From assembly GCA_026196045.1 (NCBI GenBank), contig JAPHRJ010000021.1, forward strand, positions 1-50,485: a DNA stretch of 50,485 bases, written 5' to 3'. The stretch comes from Gammaproteobacteria bacterium. GTDB taxonomy: Bacteria; Pseudomonadota; Gammaproteobacteria; UBA6429; Thiohalophilaceae. Shown in pieces: positions 43,575 through 50,485 of this stretch. Both the position numbers and the translations under genes were made by a program. Each line of letters begins with the position of its first letter. Positions within the stretch are counted from its first letter, which is position 1. The notes beneath the pieces were generated by a model. That model saw nothing but the letters and a program-made list of their open reading frames with translations, was not told where the DNA came from and searched no databases.

Positions 43575-44843
43575 TTAATTGTCGGTTTCAGTTTCGTCGA
43601 GACTGAATAAAATACGGGCGCTTTCCAGCATGTCTTCATGGCCATTATAGGCAGCATGATGCATTTGTACCGAAGGCTGATGAATGAGTTTATTGGTAAG
43701 GGTTCGGGCGAGTTCAGCCATGACCTGCTGAGGATCTTTGCCTGCAGTTAGTTGGCGTTGTGCATGTTCAAGCGCTTCATCACGCAGATGTTCGGCCTGG
43801 CTACGGAAACAGCGAATGGTCTTCACGGCTGTGAGTGAACGTAACCAGCCCATGTAGTGTTCAACCTGGTTGATAATGATTTCTTCGGCTTGCTCTGCGG
43901 CTTCTTCACGCGACTGACGGCCTTCTTCAATAACTTCATGAAGATCATCCACCGTGTATAAATAGACATCACTCAGCTTGTTGACCTCGGGCTCAATGTC
44001 ACGGGGTACAGCAATATCTACCATAAACATAGGACGATGTTTGCGTTGTTTTAATGCACGTTCAACCGCACCTTTACCCAGGATAGGCAACTGGCTGGCG
44101 GTGGAGGCAATAATAATATCCGCATCAACTAATCGTTCAGGCATATCGGCGAGAGCAATGGCTTCGCCATTAAATCCTTTTGCCAGGCTTTCTGCACGCT
44201 CAACGGTTCGGTTGGCGACAATGATGTGCTTAACGTCCTGTTCATGTAAATGGCGAGCAACCAGTTCAATGGTTTCGCCAGCACCAATCAACAAAGCGGT
44301 GTGCTCACTAAGATTGGAGAAAATCTGCCTGGCCAGACGGACAGCCGCGAAAGCCACGGAAACGGGACTGGCACCAATGGCCGTTTCGGTGCGTACCTGT
44401 TTGGCCACCGTGAACGTATGTTGAAACAAACGGCTTAATTGTTGTCCAATGGTGCCGGCATGGCTGGCGGTATGAAAAGCATCCTTGATTTGTCCCAGGA
44501 TCTGCGGTTCTCCCAGTACCAGAGAATCCAGTCCACTGGCCACACGCAATAGGTGTAATACTGCGGCATTGTCATGATGGGTATAGATGTAAGGATTGAG
44601 TTCTTCGTTACTGAGGTTGTGATAGCTCTGGAACCATTCGATCACATGGTTATGGTTATCATCATTTACGCCAACATAGAGTTCGGTACGATTACAGGTT
44701 GAGACAATGGCGGCTTCTGAAGCAGCGGCCTGCTGTAGAATATCCTGCAGAGCGGATTCAATTTTTTCAGGCGGAAAGGCCACCTTCTCACGAATAGAGA
44801 CGGGGGCGGTCTTGTGGTTAATGCCAAATGCTAAAAGAGTCAC
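43575..44843 (-). CDS. hemA: Glutamyl-tRNA reductase
   Basis: A 422-residue enzyme that reduces glutamyl-tRNA to glutamate-1-semialdehyde, the first committed step in haem synthesis. The catalytic cysteine is in [13 protein letters not shown]; the NADPH domain has [17 protein letters not shown] and [13 protein letters not shown]. The C-terminal dimerisation helices ([18 protein letters not shown]) are present. It diverges from the TPR lipoprotein gene at 45019, an arrangement known for gammaproteobacteria. Haem supply is relevant to the nearby cytochrome and haem sensor. Confidence 0.97.
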   Translation of the reverse strand: MTLLAFGINHKTAPVSIREKVAFPPEKIESALQDILQQAAASEAAIVSTCNRTELYVGVNDDNHNHVIEWFQSYHNLSNEELNPYIYTHHDNAAVLHLLRVASGLDSLVLGEPQILGQIKDAFHTASHAGTIGQQLSRLFQHTFTVAKQVRTETAIGASPVSVAFAAVRLARQIFSNLSEHTALLIGAGETIELVARHLHEQDVKHIIVANRTVERAESLAKGFNGEAIALADMPERLVDADIIIASTASQLPILGKGAVERALKQRKHRPMFMVDIAVPRDIEPEVNKLSDVYLYTVDDLHEVIEEGRQSREEAAEQAEEIIINQVEHYMGWLRSLTAVKTIRCFRSQAEHLRDEALEHAQRQLTAGKDPQQVMAELARTLTNKLIHQPSVQMHHAAYNGHEDMLESARILFSLDETETDN

Positions 44844-45018
44844 GCTGTGCCTGTATCAGGAAATGGAGTTAATAGCCATGTTGTTTGTGTGAGTATGTTC
44901 GGTCAAGTTGGTATTATAAGGCAAAATGGTAAAAGTCGGTTATAGTTGAATAAAATACTAATCATGTCCATATATAATAGATATTGAATCCCTGAATCAT
45001 CATTTTACGAAAATTAAT

Positions 45019-46821
45019 ATGTCTTTAGTTAAAAATAGCATTTGTATTGGTTTTACCCTTCTACTCGTCCAGGGTTGTGCCAGCCAGGCCATCAACCCAC
45101 CTGCCAGTAAACCGGCGGCATCACAGTCTGCCCCATCTGAGAAACAGGTGGAAGCCGCGCCGGTCAAAAAAGTGGGTAAAAAACCGAGTTCGGCAAAAAT
45201 ACTGGCTCCGGCTCCACAACCCAGGCCGGAAGTAAAGCCTCTGAACAGCGAGCTACTCTACCATTTACTGGCTGGAGAAATTGCCGGTCAGCGTGGACAG
45301 ATGGAACAGGCGGTTTCTCACTATATGGTGGTATTGAATCAGGCTCCGGATGCAGAAGTAGCGGAACGGGCCACCCGGATCGCGGTTTTTGCTCGGAATG
45401 ACAAAAATGCGTTAGAGGCTGCTCGGATCTGGGTCAAACTGGTGCCTGATAATATTGAGGCACAGCAGGTCACCGCCGCTTTATTGGTTCGCACGGGTCA
45501 GACCGATGTCGCATTGACTCATTTTGAGAATATCCTGAAACAGACGGAAAACACGGTTCATGATGGGTTTATGTTAATCGTGTCCTTGCTAAGTAAGGAA
45601 CGAGATAAAAAGACCGCCCTGTCCGTAATGGAGAAGCTGGTTGCCGGGCGTCAGCAGAACCCTGCGGCCCTCTATGCTTACAGTCATCTGGCATTATTAG
45701 TCGGTAGCCTGGACAAAGCAGAAACCAATATCAAAAAAGCTCTGGCACTACGTTCTGAATGGACTGAAGCCCATTTGCTACATGGGAATATCCTGATCCG
45801 TCAGGGGCGAGATGCCGATGCACTCAAGATGCTACGGGAAACCGTGGATGAGTATTCGGATGATATAAAGCTGCGTCTGTTTTATGCCCGTAAGCTGGTT
45901 GATGAAAAGCAGTATGAGCAGGCCTATGAGCAGTTCTCTGAAGTGCTGGATCAGGACTCCGAGCATGTTGATGCGATTTATGCTCTGGGTTTATTAAGTA
46001 TTCAGATCAATAAACTGGAGCAGGCTGAAGCACGTTTTCAATCTTTAATTACAAAGAATAAGCGTGTTAGTGAAGCCCATTATTATCTGGGTGAAATCAG
46101 AGAGCGCCAGCAACAGGATGCCGAGGCCATTCAATTCTATAAAAATGTCAGCAAGGAACCTCATTATCTTGAAGCACAGATCCGTGTTGCGGCTCTTCTG
46201 GCAAAAGCAAACAGGCTTGATGAAGCCCGAGCCCATTTACACCGTGTGAAAGCCAATACACTTGAAGTAGAACTGCGCTTATATCTGGCTGAAGGTGAAT
46301 TGTTGAATGCTGCCAGGCAGTATCAGCAAGCCTTTGAGGTTTATACCGATGCCCTGGAGCAAATGCCGGGCAATTCCCGCTTGCTCTATGCGCGAGCACT
46401 GGTAGCCGAAAAATTTGATCGACTGGATATTGCGATTCAGGATATGCAACTTATTTTAAAAAATGAACCAGAGAACATTCAGGCCCTGAATGCCCTGGGT
46501 TATACGTTGGTGGACCGGACTGAGCGTATTGAAGAAGGTTTTGCCTATGTGCAAAAAGCTTTTGCCAAAAAACCCGATGATGCCGCGATCCTGGACAGTA
46601 TGGGCTGGGCCTATTACCGCCTGGGTAAATATGAGCAGGCACTGGAGTATTTACGCCGCGCTTTGAATAAATTGCAGGATTCAGAAATTGCCTCCCATCT
46701 GGGTGAAGTCCTGTGGGTGAGCGGGGATCATGCAGGCGCACGTAAAGTCTGGGATAACGCCCTGCAACAAACTCCAAAGCATGAGTTATTACTGGACGTC
46801 ATCCAGCGCCTTACTAAATGA
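45019..46821 (+). CDS. TPR-repeat lipoprotein upstream of lolB
   Basis: A 600-residue lipoprotein (signal MSLVKNSICIGFTLLLVQGCASQ, lipobox Cys about 20), then a Pro/Ala/Lys linker to about residue 75 and an array of TPR units to the C terminus (for example YHLLAGEIAGQRGQMEQAVSHYMVVLNQAP, AILDSMGWAYYRLGKYEQALEYLRRALNK). It is the typical TPR protein next to lolB in gammaproteobacteria, probably an outer-membrane scaffold, function uncertain. It overlaps lolB by 4 bases (46818-46821), so translation is coupled. Its upstream region is AT-rich with a TATAAT at 44973-44978, but no matched -35. Confidence 0.88.
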   Translation: MSLVKNSICIGFTLLLVQGCASQAINPPASKPAASQSAPSEKQVEAAPVKKVGKKPSSAKILAPAPQPRPEVKPLNSELLYHLLAGEIAGQRGQMEQAVSHYMVVLNQAPDAEVAERATRIAVFARNDKNALEAARIWVKLVPDNIEAQQVTAALLVRTGQTDVALTHFENILKQTENTVHDGFMLIVSLLSKERDKKTALSVMEKLVAGRQQNPAALYAYSHLALLVGSLDKAETNIKKALALRSEWTEAHLLHGNILIRQGRDADALKMLRETVDEYSDDIKLRLFYARKLVDEKQYEQAYEQFSEVLDQDSEHVDAIYALGLLSIQINKLEQAEARFQSLITKNKRVSEAHYYLGEIRERQQQDAEAIQFYKNVSKEPHYLEAQIRVAALLAKANRLDEARAHLHRVKANTLEVELRLYLAEGELLNAARQYQQAFEVYTDALEQMPGNSRLLYARALVAEKFDRLDIAIQDMQLILKNEPENIQALNALGYTLVDRTERIEEGFAYVQKAFAKKPDDAAILDSMGWAYYRLGKYEQALEYLRRALNKLQDSEIASHLGEVLWVSGDHAGARKVWDNALQQTPKHELLLDVIQRLTK

Positions 46822-47423
46822 AACACCTGCTGATTTTATCCTTACTGATCAGCGGTTGTGCCGTCGCGCCCGTGCCAACGACGCCACCGGGTTCAGCACA
46901 GGTAACCTGGGAGCATCGACAGGTGCAACTGGCCGAAATGCAGCAATGGCGCCTGTCGGGCCGTTTATCTATTACGACAGATATTGAGGCCTGGCACCTT
47001 GATGTGAACTGGCAGCAACAGGATGATCAGTATGATATTCGTCTGTCCGGGCCACTCGGTGCGGGGCAGGTAAGATTGTCTGGCAGTCAGGCGGGTGTTT
47101 ATCTGCATGATGATGACAAGGTTTATTTCTCTCAGGAGGCGGATAGCCTGTTACGTGAACACACTGGTGTATCGATGCCGGTTACCAGTTTAATGTACTG
47201 GGTGAGAGGACTACCTAACCCCCACATGCCTGACGTGAACGTGTCTCAACTGGATGAATACGGACGGCTGGCAAATCTGAAACAGGATGGCTGGGTAGTG
47301 GAAATGAAACGCTATGTTAAGGTGAATAATCTGCAATTACCCAACAAGTTATTCATCAAGGGCCAGCCAGATATCGAAGTGCGTATGATCGTGGATGACT
47401 GGCAGCTCAGTAGTAGCCTGTAA
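46818..47423 (+). CDS. lolB: Outer-membrane lipoprotein receptor LolB
   Basis: A 201-residue lipoprotein (lipobox LLISGCAVAP, Cys about 14) that receives lipoproteins from LolA and inserts them in the outer membrane. Family features: WRLSGRLSITTDIEAWHLDVNWQQQDDQYDIRLSGPLGAGQVRLSGSQAG and a MTSL-like VTSLMYWVRGLPNP stretch; YWVRGLP is strongly typical. Coupled to the preceding TPR gene, followed by ispE after 51 bases. Confidence 0.95.
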   Translation: MKHLLILSLLISGCAVAPVPTTPPGSAQVTWEHRQVQLAEMQQWRLSGRLSITTDIEAWHLDVNWQQQDDQYDIRLSGPLGAGQVRLSGSQAGVYLHDDDKVYFSQEADSLLREHTGVSMPVTSLMYWVRGLPNPHMPDVNVSQLDEYGRLANLKQDGWVVEMKRYVKVNNLQLPNKLFIKGQPDIEVRMIVDDWQLSSSL

Positions 47424-47474
47424 ACCGTCTGTAAAAATAGCCAGATAACAACTAGCGCGGGATGTTTAGAAAAC

Positions 47475-48329
47475 TTGCCTGATCTAACTACTGAATTAAG
47501 CTGGCCAGCTCCGGCCAAACTTAACCTTTTTTTGCATATCACAGGTCAACGTGATGATGGCTATCACCTGCTGCAAACGGTCTTTCAGATCCTGGACTAT
47601 GGTGACGAACTGCGGTTTTCTCCTCGCGATGATGGCCAGATCGTTCGGGTCACTGAGGTCGATGGTGTAGCAGAAGAGCAGGATCTTATTGTACGTGCCG
47701 CTCGTTTATTGCAATCCCATACGGGCGTCACTCAGGGCATAGATATTGAGATTGATAAGAAGCTACCCATGGGGGGTGGACTCGGTGGTGGCAGCTCGGA
47801 TGCGGCGACAACATTGTTTGCCCTCAACCAGATCTGGAAATGTGGGCTGTCAATTGATGAACTGACTGCATTGGGCATAAAGCTGGGAGCAGATGTTCCC
47901 GTCTTCGTTCGTGGCAAATCGGCCTGGGCGGAAGGGGTTGGAGAGCAACTGGAACCAATTATTTTGCCAGAACCCTGGTTTTTGGTCCTAATTCCCCCTG
48001 TTCATGCTTCAACAGCCCATGTTTTTTCAAATCCACAATTGCGGCGCGATTGCCCACCGATTACAATACGCGACTTTCTCGCCGGGTCAGTGACGGAAAA
48101 TGTCTGTGAACCACTGGTTCGCGAAAGCTTTCCTGAAGTGGAAGCGGCATTACAGGACTTAAGTCAGTATGCTGAAGCGAGAATGACGGGAACGGGAGCT
48201 TGTGTTTTTGCTGCCTTTGAAACGCAATCTGCGGCACAAACCGCATTGACGGCGCTAAAAGAAAACTGGCAGGGATTCGTAGCTCAAGGTGTGAATATTT
48301 CACCTTTATTAGTAAGAGCAGGCTGTTAG
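47475..48329 (+). CDS. ispE: 4-diphosphocytidyl-2-C-methyl-D-erythritol kinase
   Basis: A 284-residue GHMP kinase of the MEP isoprenoid pathway. Motifs: PAPAKLNLFLHITGQRDDGYHLLQTVFQIL, the Gly-rich loop KLPMGGGLGGGSSDAATTLFALN, and ARMTGTGACVFAAFET. The start is a TTG at 47475; no ATG gives a complete N terminus. It is placed between lolB and tRNA-Gln as in related bacteria. Confidence 0.96.
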   Translation: MPDLTTELSWPAPAKLNLFLHITGQRDDGYHLLQTVFQILDYGDELRFSPRDDGQIVRVTEVDGVAEEQDLIVRAARLLQSHTGVTQGIDIEIDKKLPMGGGLGGGSSDAATTLFALNQIWKCGLSIDELTALGIKLGADVPVFVRGKSAWAEGVGEQLEPIILPEPWFLVLIPPVHASTAHVFSNPQLRRDCPPITIRDFLAGSVTENVCEPLVRESFPEVEAALQDLSQYAEARMTGTGACVFAAFETQSAAQTALTALKENWQGFVAQGVNISPLLVRAGC

Positions 48330-48370
48330 CTGTTCGGCGGCTAATTTTAAAACTCGTCGATTTGATTTAT

Positions 48371-48445
48371 TGGGGCGTCGCCAAGCGGTAAGGCACTGGA
48401 TTTTGATTCCAGCATGCGCAGGTTCGAATCCTGCCGCCCCAGCCA
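48371..48445 (+). tRNA. tRNA-Gln (anticodon TTG)
   Basis: A 75-base cloverleaf: acceptor TGGGGCG pairs with CGCCCCA, anticodon loop CTGGATTTTGATTCCAG with anticodon TTG, T arm GCAGGTTCGAATCCTGC, and an encoded CCA. It lies between ispE and prs, which is the common gammaproteobacterial position. The last bases are repeated 170 bases downstream. Confidence 0.95.
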
Positions 48446-48616
48446 TTTTAAGCAAATATGCTGGAAGCAGGATGAGAACCGAGTAATCAATTAAACTCAG
48501 GTTCGACAAATCCACCGGAGGTGGATTTGAACAGTGGAGACTATTTGAAAAATAGTCGACACTGGCCCCGAAGGGGTGAAGGGCGTAGCCCTGAATAATC
48601 CTGCCGCCCCAGCCAT
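48427..48616 (+). repeat. Direct repeat of the tRNA-Gln 3' end around a hairpin-rich block
   Basis: The 20 bases at 48427-48446 (T arm end, acceptor, CCA, T) recur exactly at 48597-48616. The 150 bases between hold four hairpins: AAATCCACC/GGTGGATTT (48508-48528), GACTATT/AATAGTC (48539-48557), CCCC/GGGG (48566-48576) and AGGGC/GCCCT (48580-48592), plus a second T-arm-like GGTTCGAC. It looks like an att-site-like duplication or a tRNA-derived repeat. Confidence 0.8.
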
Positions 48617-48687
48617 ATACTTTGAAGGACTAGGGACTAAGCAGTAGTACTTCATTTGAATCTGATATGAAAGCCACGGGGTAAATA

Positions 48688-49638
48688 ATGGCCGATAGCA
48701 TGATGGTCTTTACGGGGACTTCAAACCCGCAGTTGGCACAGGACATTGTGGCGCGGCTGAATATGCCATTGGGTAAAGCCCTGGTAGGCCAGTTCAGTGA
48801 TGGTGAAGTAATGGTTGAAGTCATGGAAAACGTCCGCGGTCGGGATGTTTTTATTGTTCAGCCTACCTGTGCACCTACTAATGATAACCTGATGGAATTA
48901 TTAGTAATGGTTGATGCGATGCGACGTTCATCGGCAGCCAGAGTTACAGCCGTTATTCCTTATTTTGGTTATGCGCGTCAGGATAGACGCCCACGTTCAG
49001 CCAGGGTTCCGATTACGGCCAAGGTCGTGGCCGACATGATTGGTGTCGCGGGAACAGATCGTGTGTTGACGGTTGATTTACATGCCGATCAGATCCAGGG
49101 GTTTTTTGATATCCCGGTGGATAATGTTTATGCCTCACCTATTTTGTTGGGTGATATCTGGCGGCAAAAACACCCGAACGTAATGGTGGTTTCACCGGAC
49201 GTGGGTGGTGTTGTACGTGCAAGGGCACTGGCCAAACGTCTGGATGATGCGGAACTGGCGATTATTGATAAACGCCGGCCACGACCCAATGAAGCTAAAG
49301 TCATGAACATCATTGGTGATGTTAAAGGCCGGACCTGTATTATCGTGGATGATCTGGTCGATACTGCGGGCACTCTGTGTCAGGCGGCGGGAGCATTGAA
49401 AGCACATGGTGCTTCGAAAGTGGTGGCGTATTGTACCCATGCGGTACTATCAGGCCCGGCGATAGAAAATGTAAACAACTCAGAGCTGGACGAGTTGGTT
49501 GTCACAAATACGATTCCACTATCAGGTGCCGCTCAGACCTGTGGTCGGATTCGTCAGTTGAGTATTGCAGAATTACTGGCCGAGACCATGCGCCGGATCA
49601 GTAGCGAAGAATCTGTCAGTTCGTTATACGTTGATTAA
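48688..49638 (+). CDS. prs: Ribose-phosphate pyrophosphokinase
   Basis: A 316-residue PRPP synthetase that makes PRPP from ribose-5-phosphate and ATP for nucleotide, His and Trp synthesis. Motifs: [50 protein letters not shown] and the PRPP loop [14 protein letters not shown]. Length equals the E. coli protein (315). It follows the tRNA block and precedes rplY. Confidence 0.98.
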   Translation: MADSMMVFTGTSNPQLAQDIVARLNMPLGKALVGQFSDGEVMVEVMENVRGRDVFIVQPTCAPTNDNLMELLVMVDAMRRSSAARVTAVIPYFGYARQDRRPRSARVPITAKVVADMIGVAGTDRVLTVDLHADQIQGFFDIPVDNVYASPILLGDIWRQKHPNVMVVSPDVGGVVRARALAKRLDDAELAIIDKRRPRPNEAKVMNIIGDVKGRTCIIVDDLVDTAGTLCQAAGALKAHGASKVVAYCTHAVLSGPAIENVNNSELDELVVTNTIPLSGAAQTCGRIRQLSIAELLAETMRRISSEESVSSLYVD

Positions 49639-49650
49639 CGGATTGAGGAT

Positions 49651-49670
49651 GACTGGCCGTGTGGCCAGTC
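49651..49670 (+). terminator. Hairpin between prs and rplY
   Basis: GACTGGCC (49651-49658) and GGCCAGTC (49663-49670) pair around GTGT, 12 bases past the prs stop. The following TCATATTC lacks a full T run, so it may attenuate rather than fully stop transcription into rplY. Confidence 0.45.
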
Positions 49671-49769
49671 TCATATTCACCCCTGGTCGCGAGGGTGGAT
49701 GAGGTGATTTACCTGGTAACACAACAGGTAGTTTACCGTTATTTTATTGTTTAATTTAGGAGATCGCCA

Positions 49770-50411
49770 ATGAGCGAAGAATTTGTTCTAGAGGCAGAAC
49801 CACGTACTGACCAGGGGAAAGGTGCGAGCCGCCGCCTGCGTCGTGCGGGACTGGTTCCTGCTGTTATTTACGGAGCGGGTAAAGAACCGGCTTCTTTGTC
49901 ATTACAGCATAATGTTCTGTTGCATCAGCTGGAAAATGAAGCGTTTTACTCTCATATTCTGACCGTTAAAGTCGGTTCGAATACAGAGCAGGCGATTCTA
50001 AAAGATCTGCAACGCCATCCCAGCAAGCCTGTCGTTATGCATGTTGATTTCCTTCGCGTGAGTGCGAATGAAAAAATTCGCGTTCAGGTTCCTTTGCATT
50101 TCATTAACGAAGAAACCTCTCCTGGTGTTAAAGCGGGTGGTCTGGTTGCACATAGCTTCAATGAAGTTGAAGTAAGCTGTCTGCCGAAAGATCTGCCTGA
50201 ATATATCGAAGTGGATATGGCTGAAGTTGATGTAGACGGTTCTGTTCATATGTCTGATATCAAAGTGCCTGCAGGTGTAGAACTGGTTGAGTTGAGCCAT
50301 GGTGAAGGCCATGATCAGTCTGTTGCCAGCATTCACATATCTCGTGGCGCGAAAGAATCAGATGAAGATGTTGAAGAAGCAGCACCAGAAGAAGGCGGCG
50401 AAGAAAGCTAA
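49770..50411 (+). CDS. rplY: Ribosomal protein bL25 (CTC form)
   Basis: A 213-residue long-form bL25 that binds 5S rRNA in the large subunit. The L25 domain is [41 protein letters not shown], followed by the CTC C-terminal beta domain ([45 protein letters not shown]) and an acidic tail ([19 protein letters not shown] region). AGGAG lies 7 bases before the ATG. Gene order prs-rplY normally continues with pth, which would lie beyond the window. Confidence 0.96.
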   Translation: MSEEFVLEAEPRTDQGKGASRRLRRAGLVPAVIYGAGKEPASLSLQHNVLLHQLENEAFYSHILTVKVGSNTEQAILKDLQRHPSKPVVMHVDFLRVSANEKIRVQVPLHFINEETSPGVKAGGLVAHSFNEVEVSCLPKDLPEYIEVDMAEVDVDGSVHMSDIKVPAGVELVELSHGEGHDQSVASIHISRGAKESDEDVEEAAPEEGGEES

Positions 50412-50485
50412 GTCTGATTCCTGCTTATTTAAATCAGGTAACCGGCGTTGTCTGCATGTGTACAAATCATTGTTGGTCTGGGAAA

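Noticed and set aside
43978-44424. 148-codon plus-strand frame opposite hemA
   Set aside because: Shadow of glutamyl-tRNA reductase; no start signal, and Ser/Ala/Arg-biased composition from reverse reading.
44941-44980. Promoter for the TPR-lolB-ispE operon with TATAAT at 44973-44978
   Set aside because: No acceptable -35 at 16-18 bases in an AT-rich region; not reported as a promoter.
48597-48616. Second copy of tRNA-Gln 3' end as another tRNA gene
   Set aside because: Only the T-arm end and acceptor are present. There is no D or anticodon arm in the expected place, so it is not a tRNA gene.

Overview
The window is about 50.5 kb of chromosome from a gammaproteobacterium of moderate GC content. 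This rests on gene content and order: mreBCD-mrdAB-mltB-rlpA-dacA-ybeD-lipB-lipA, hemA-prfA diverging from a TPR lipoprotein-lolB-ispE-tRNA-Gln-prs-rplY block, an mpl-ubiX pair, and gatCAB next to mreB. Multihaem cytochrome and c-type-haem sensor genes suggest a respiratory lifestyle with haem-based sensing. The genus cannot be named from the sequence alone. Nearly all genes are intact and densely packed. I see no prophage, insertion sequence with a transposase, CRISPR array or recognisable defence system.

Layout. 1-410: window edge with a GC-rich PAS-domain fragment on the minus strand abutting the truncated end of a lysine-rich (KKVAK)n protein, followed by a strong terminator. 503-4844: DsrE-like lipoprotein, NhaA antiporter and several small membrane or hypothetical proteins (HHH/Cdd1-like, PsiE-like, SHOCT lipoprotein). 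4845-5242: a non-coding stretch rich in repeats, with a perfect 42-bp palindrome. 5243-7588: cardiolipin-synthase-like enzyme and RNase D. 7671-13491: membrane protein, Mpl, UbiX, LON-domain protein, a GCS2-type ligase and an M14/aspartoacylase-type hydrolase. 13621-15800: two related TPR/NTF2-like proteins, the second carrying an L,D-transpeptidase domain. 15821-29282 (all minus): ElyC/YdcF, lipoate genes, D-amino-acid transaminase, PBP5, RlpA, MltB, RodA, PBP2 and MreDCB. Together this is an elongasome and septal-wall gene cluster. 29562-33854: GatC, GatA, GatB and Hsp33. 33869-44843: MoeB/ThiF, a small His-rich protein, PrmC, then about 6.1 kb of accessory genes (NUDIX, CZB zinc protein, DUF4124 protein, multihaem cytochrome, small membrane protein, haem-PAS-GAF-GGDEF-EAL protein), then PrfA and HemA. 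45019-50411: TPR lipoprotein, LolB, IspE, tRNA-Gln, Prs and ribosomal protein bL25.

How the genes work together. Peptidoglycan synthesis and remodelling dominate: precursor recycling (Mpl), D-amino-acid supply (Dat), rod-complex synthesis (MreBCD, PBP2, RodA), trimming (PBP5, MltB, RlpA) and 3-3 cross-linking (YkuD protein). Translation quality control is also well represented (GatCAB, tRNA-Gln, PrfA, PrmC, bL25).

Most notable observations: a duplicated tRNA-Gln 3' end bracketing a 150-bp hairpin-rich block; an apparent non-canonical GTT start for mreC with an ideal Shine-Dalgarno; the accessory insertion splitting hemA-prfA from prmC, carrying redox and second-messenger genes; an unusual CX3CH motif in the cytochrome; and a ligase/hydrolase gene pair of unknown substrate. 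I found no clearly new multi-gene system. The redox/c-di-GMP island is the best candidate for a locally coherent but uncharacterised module.
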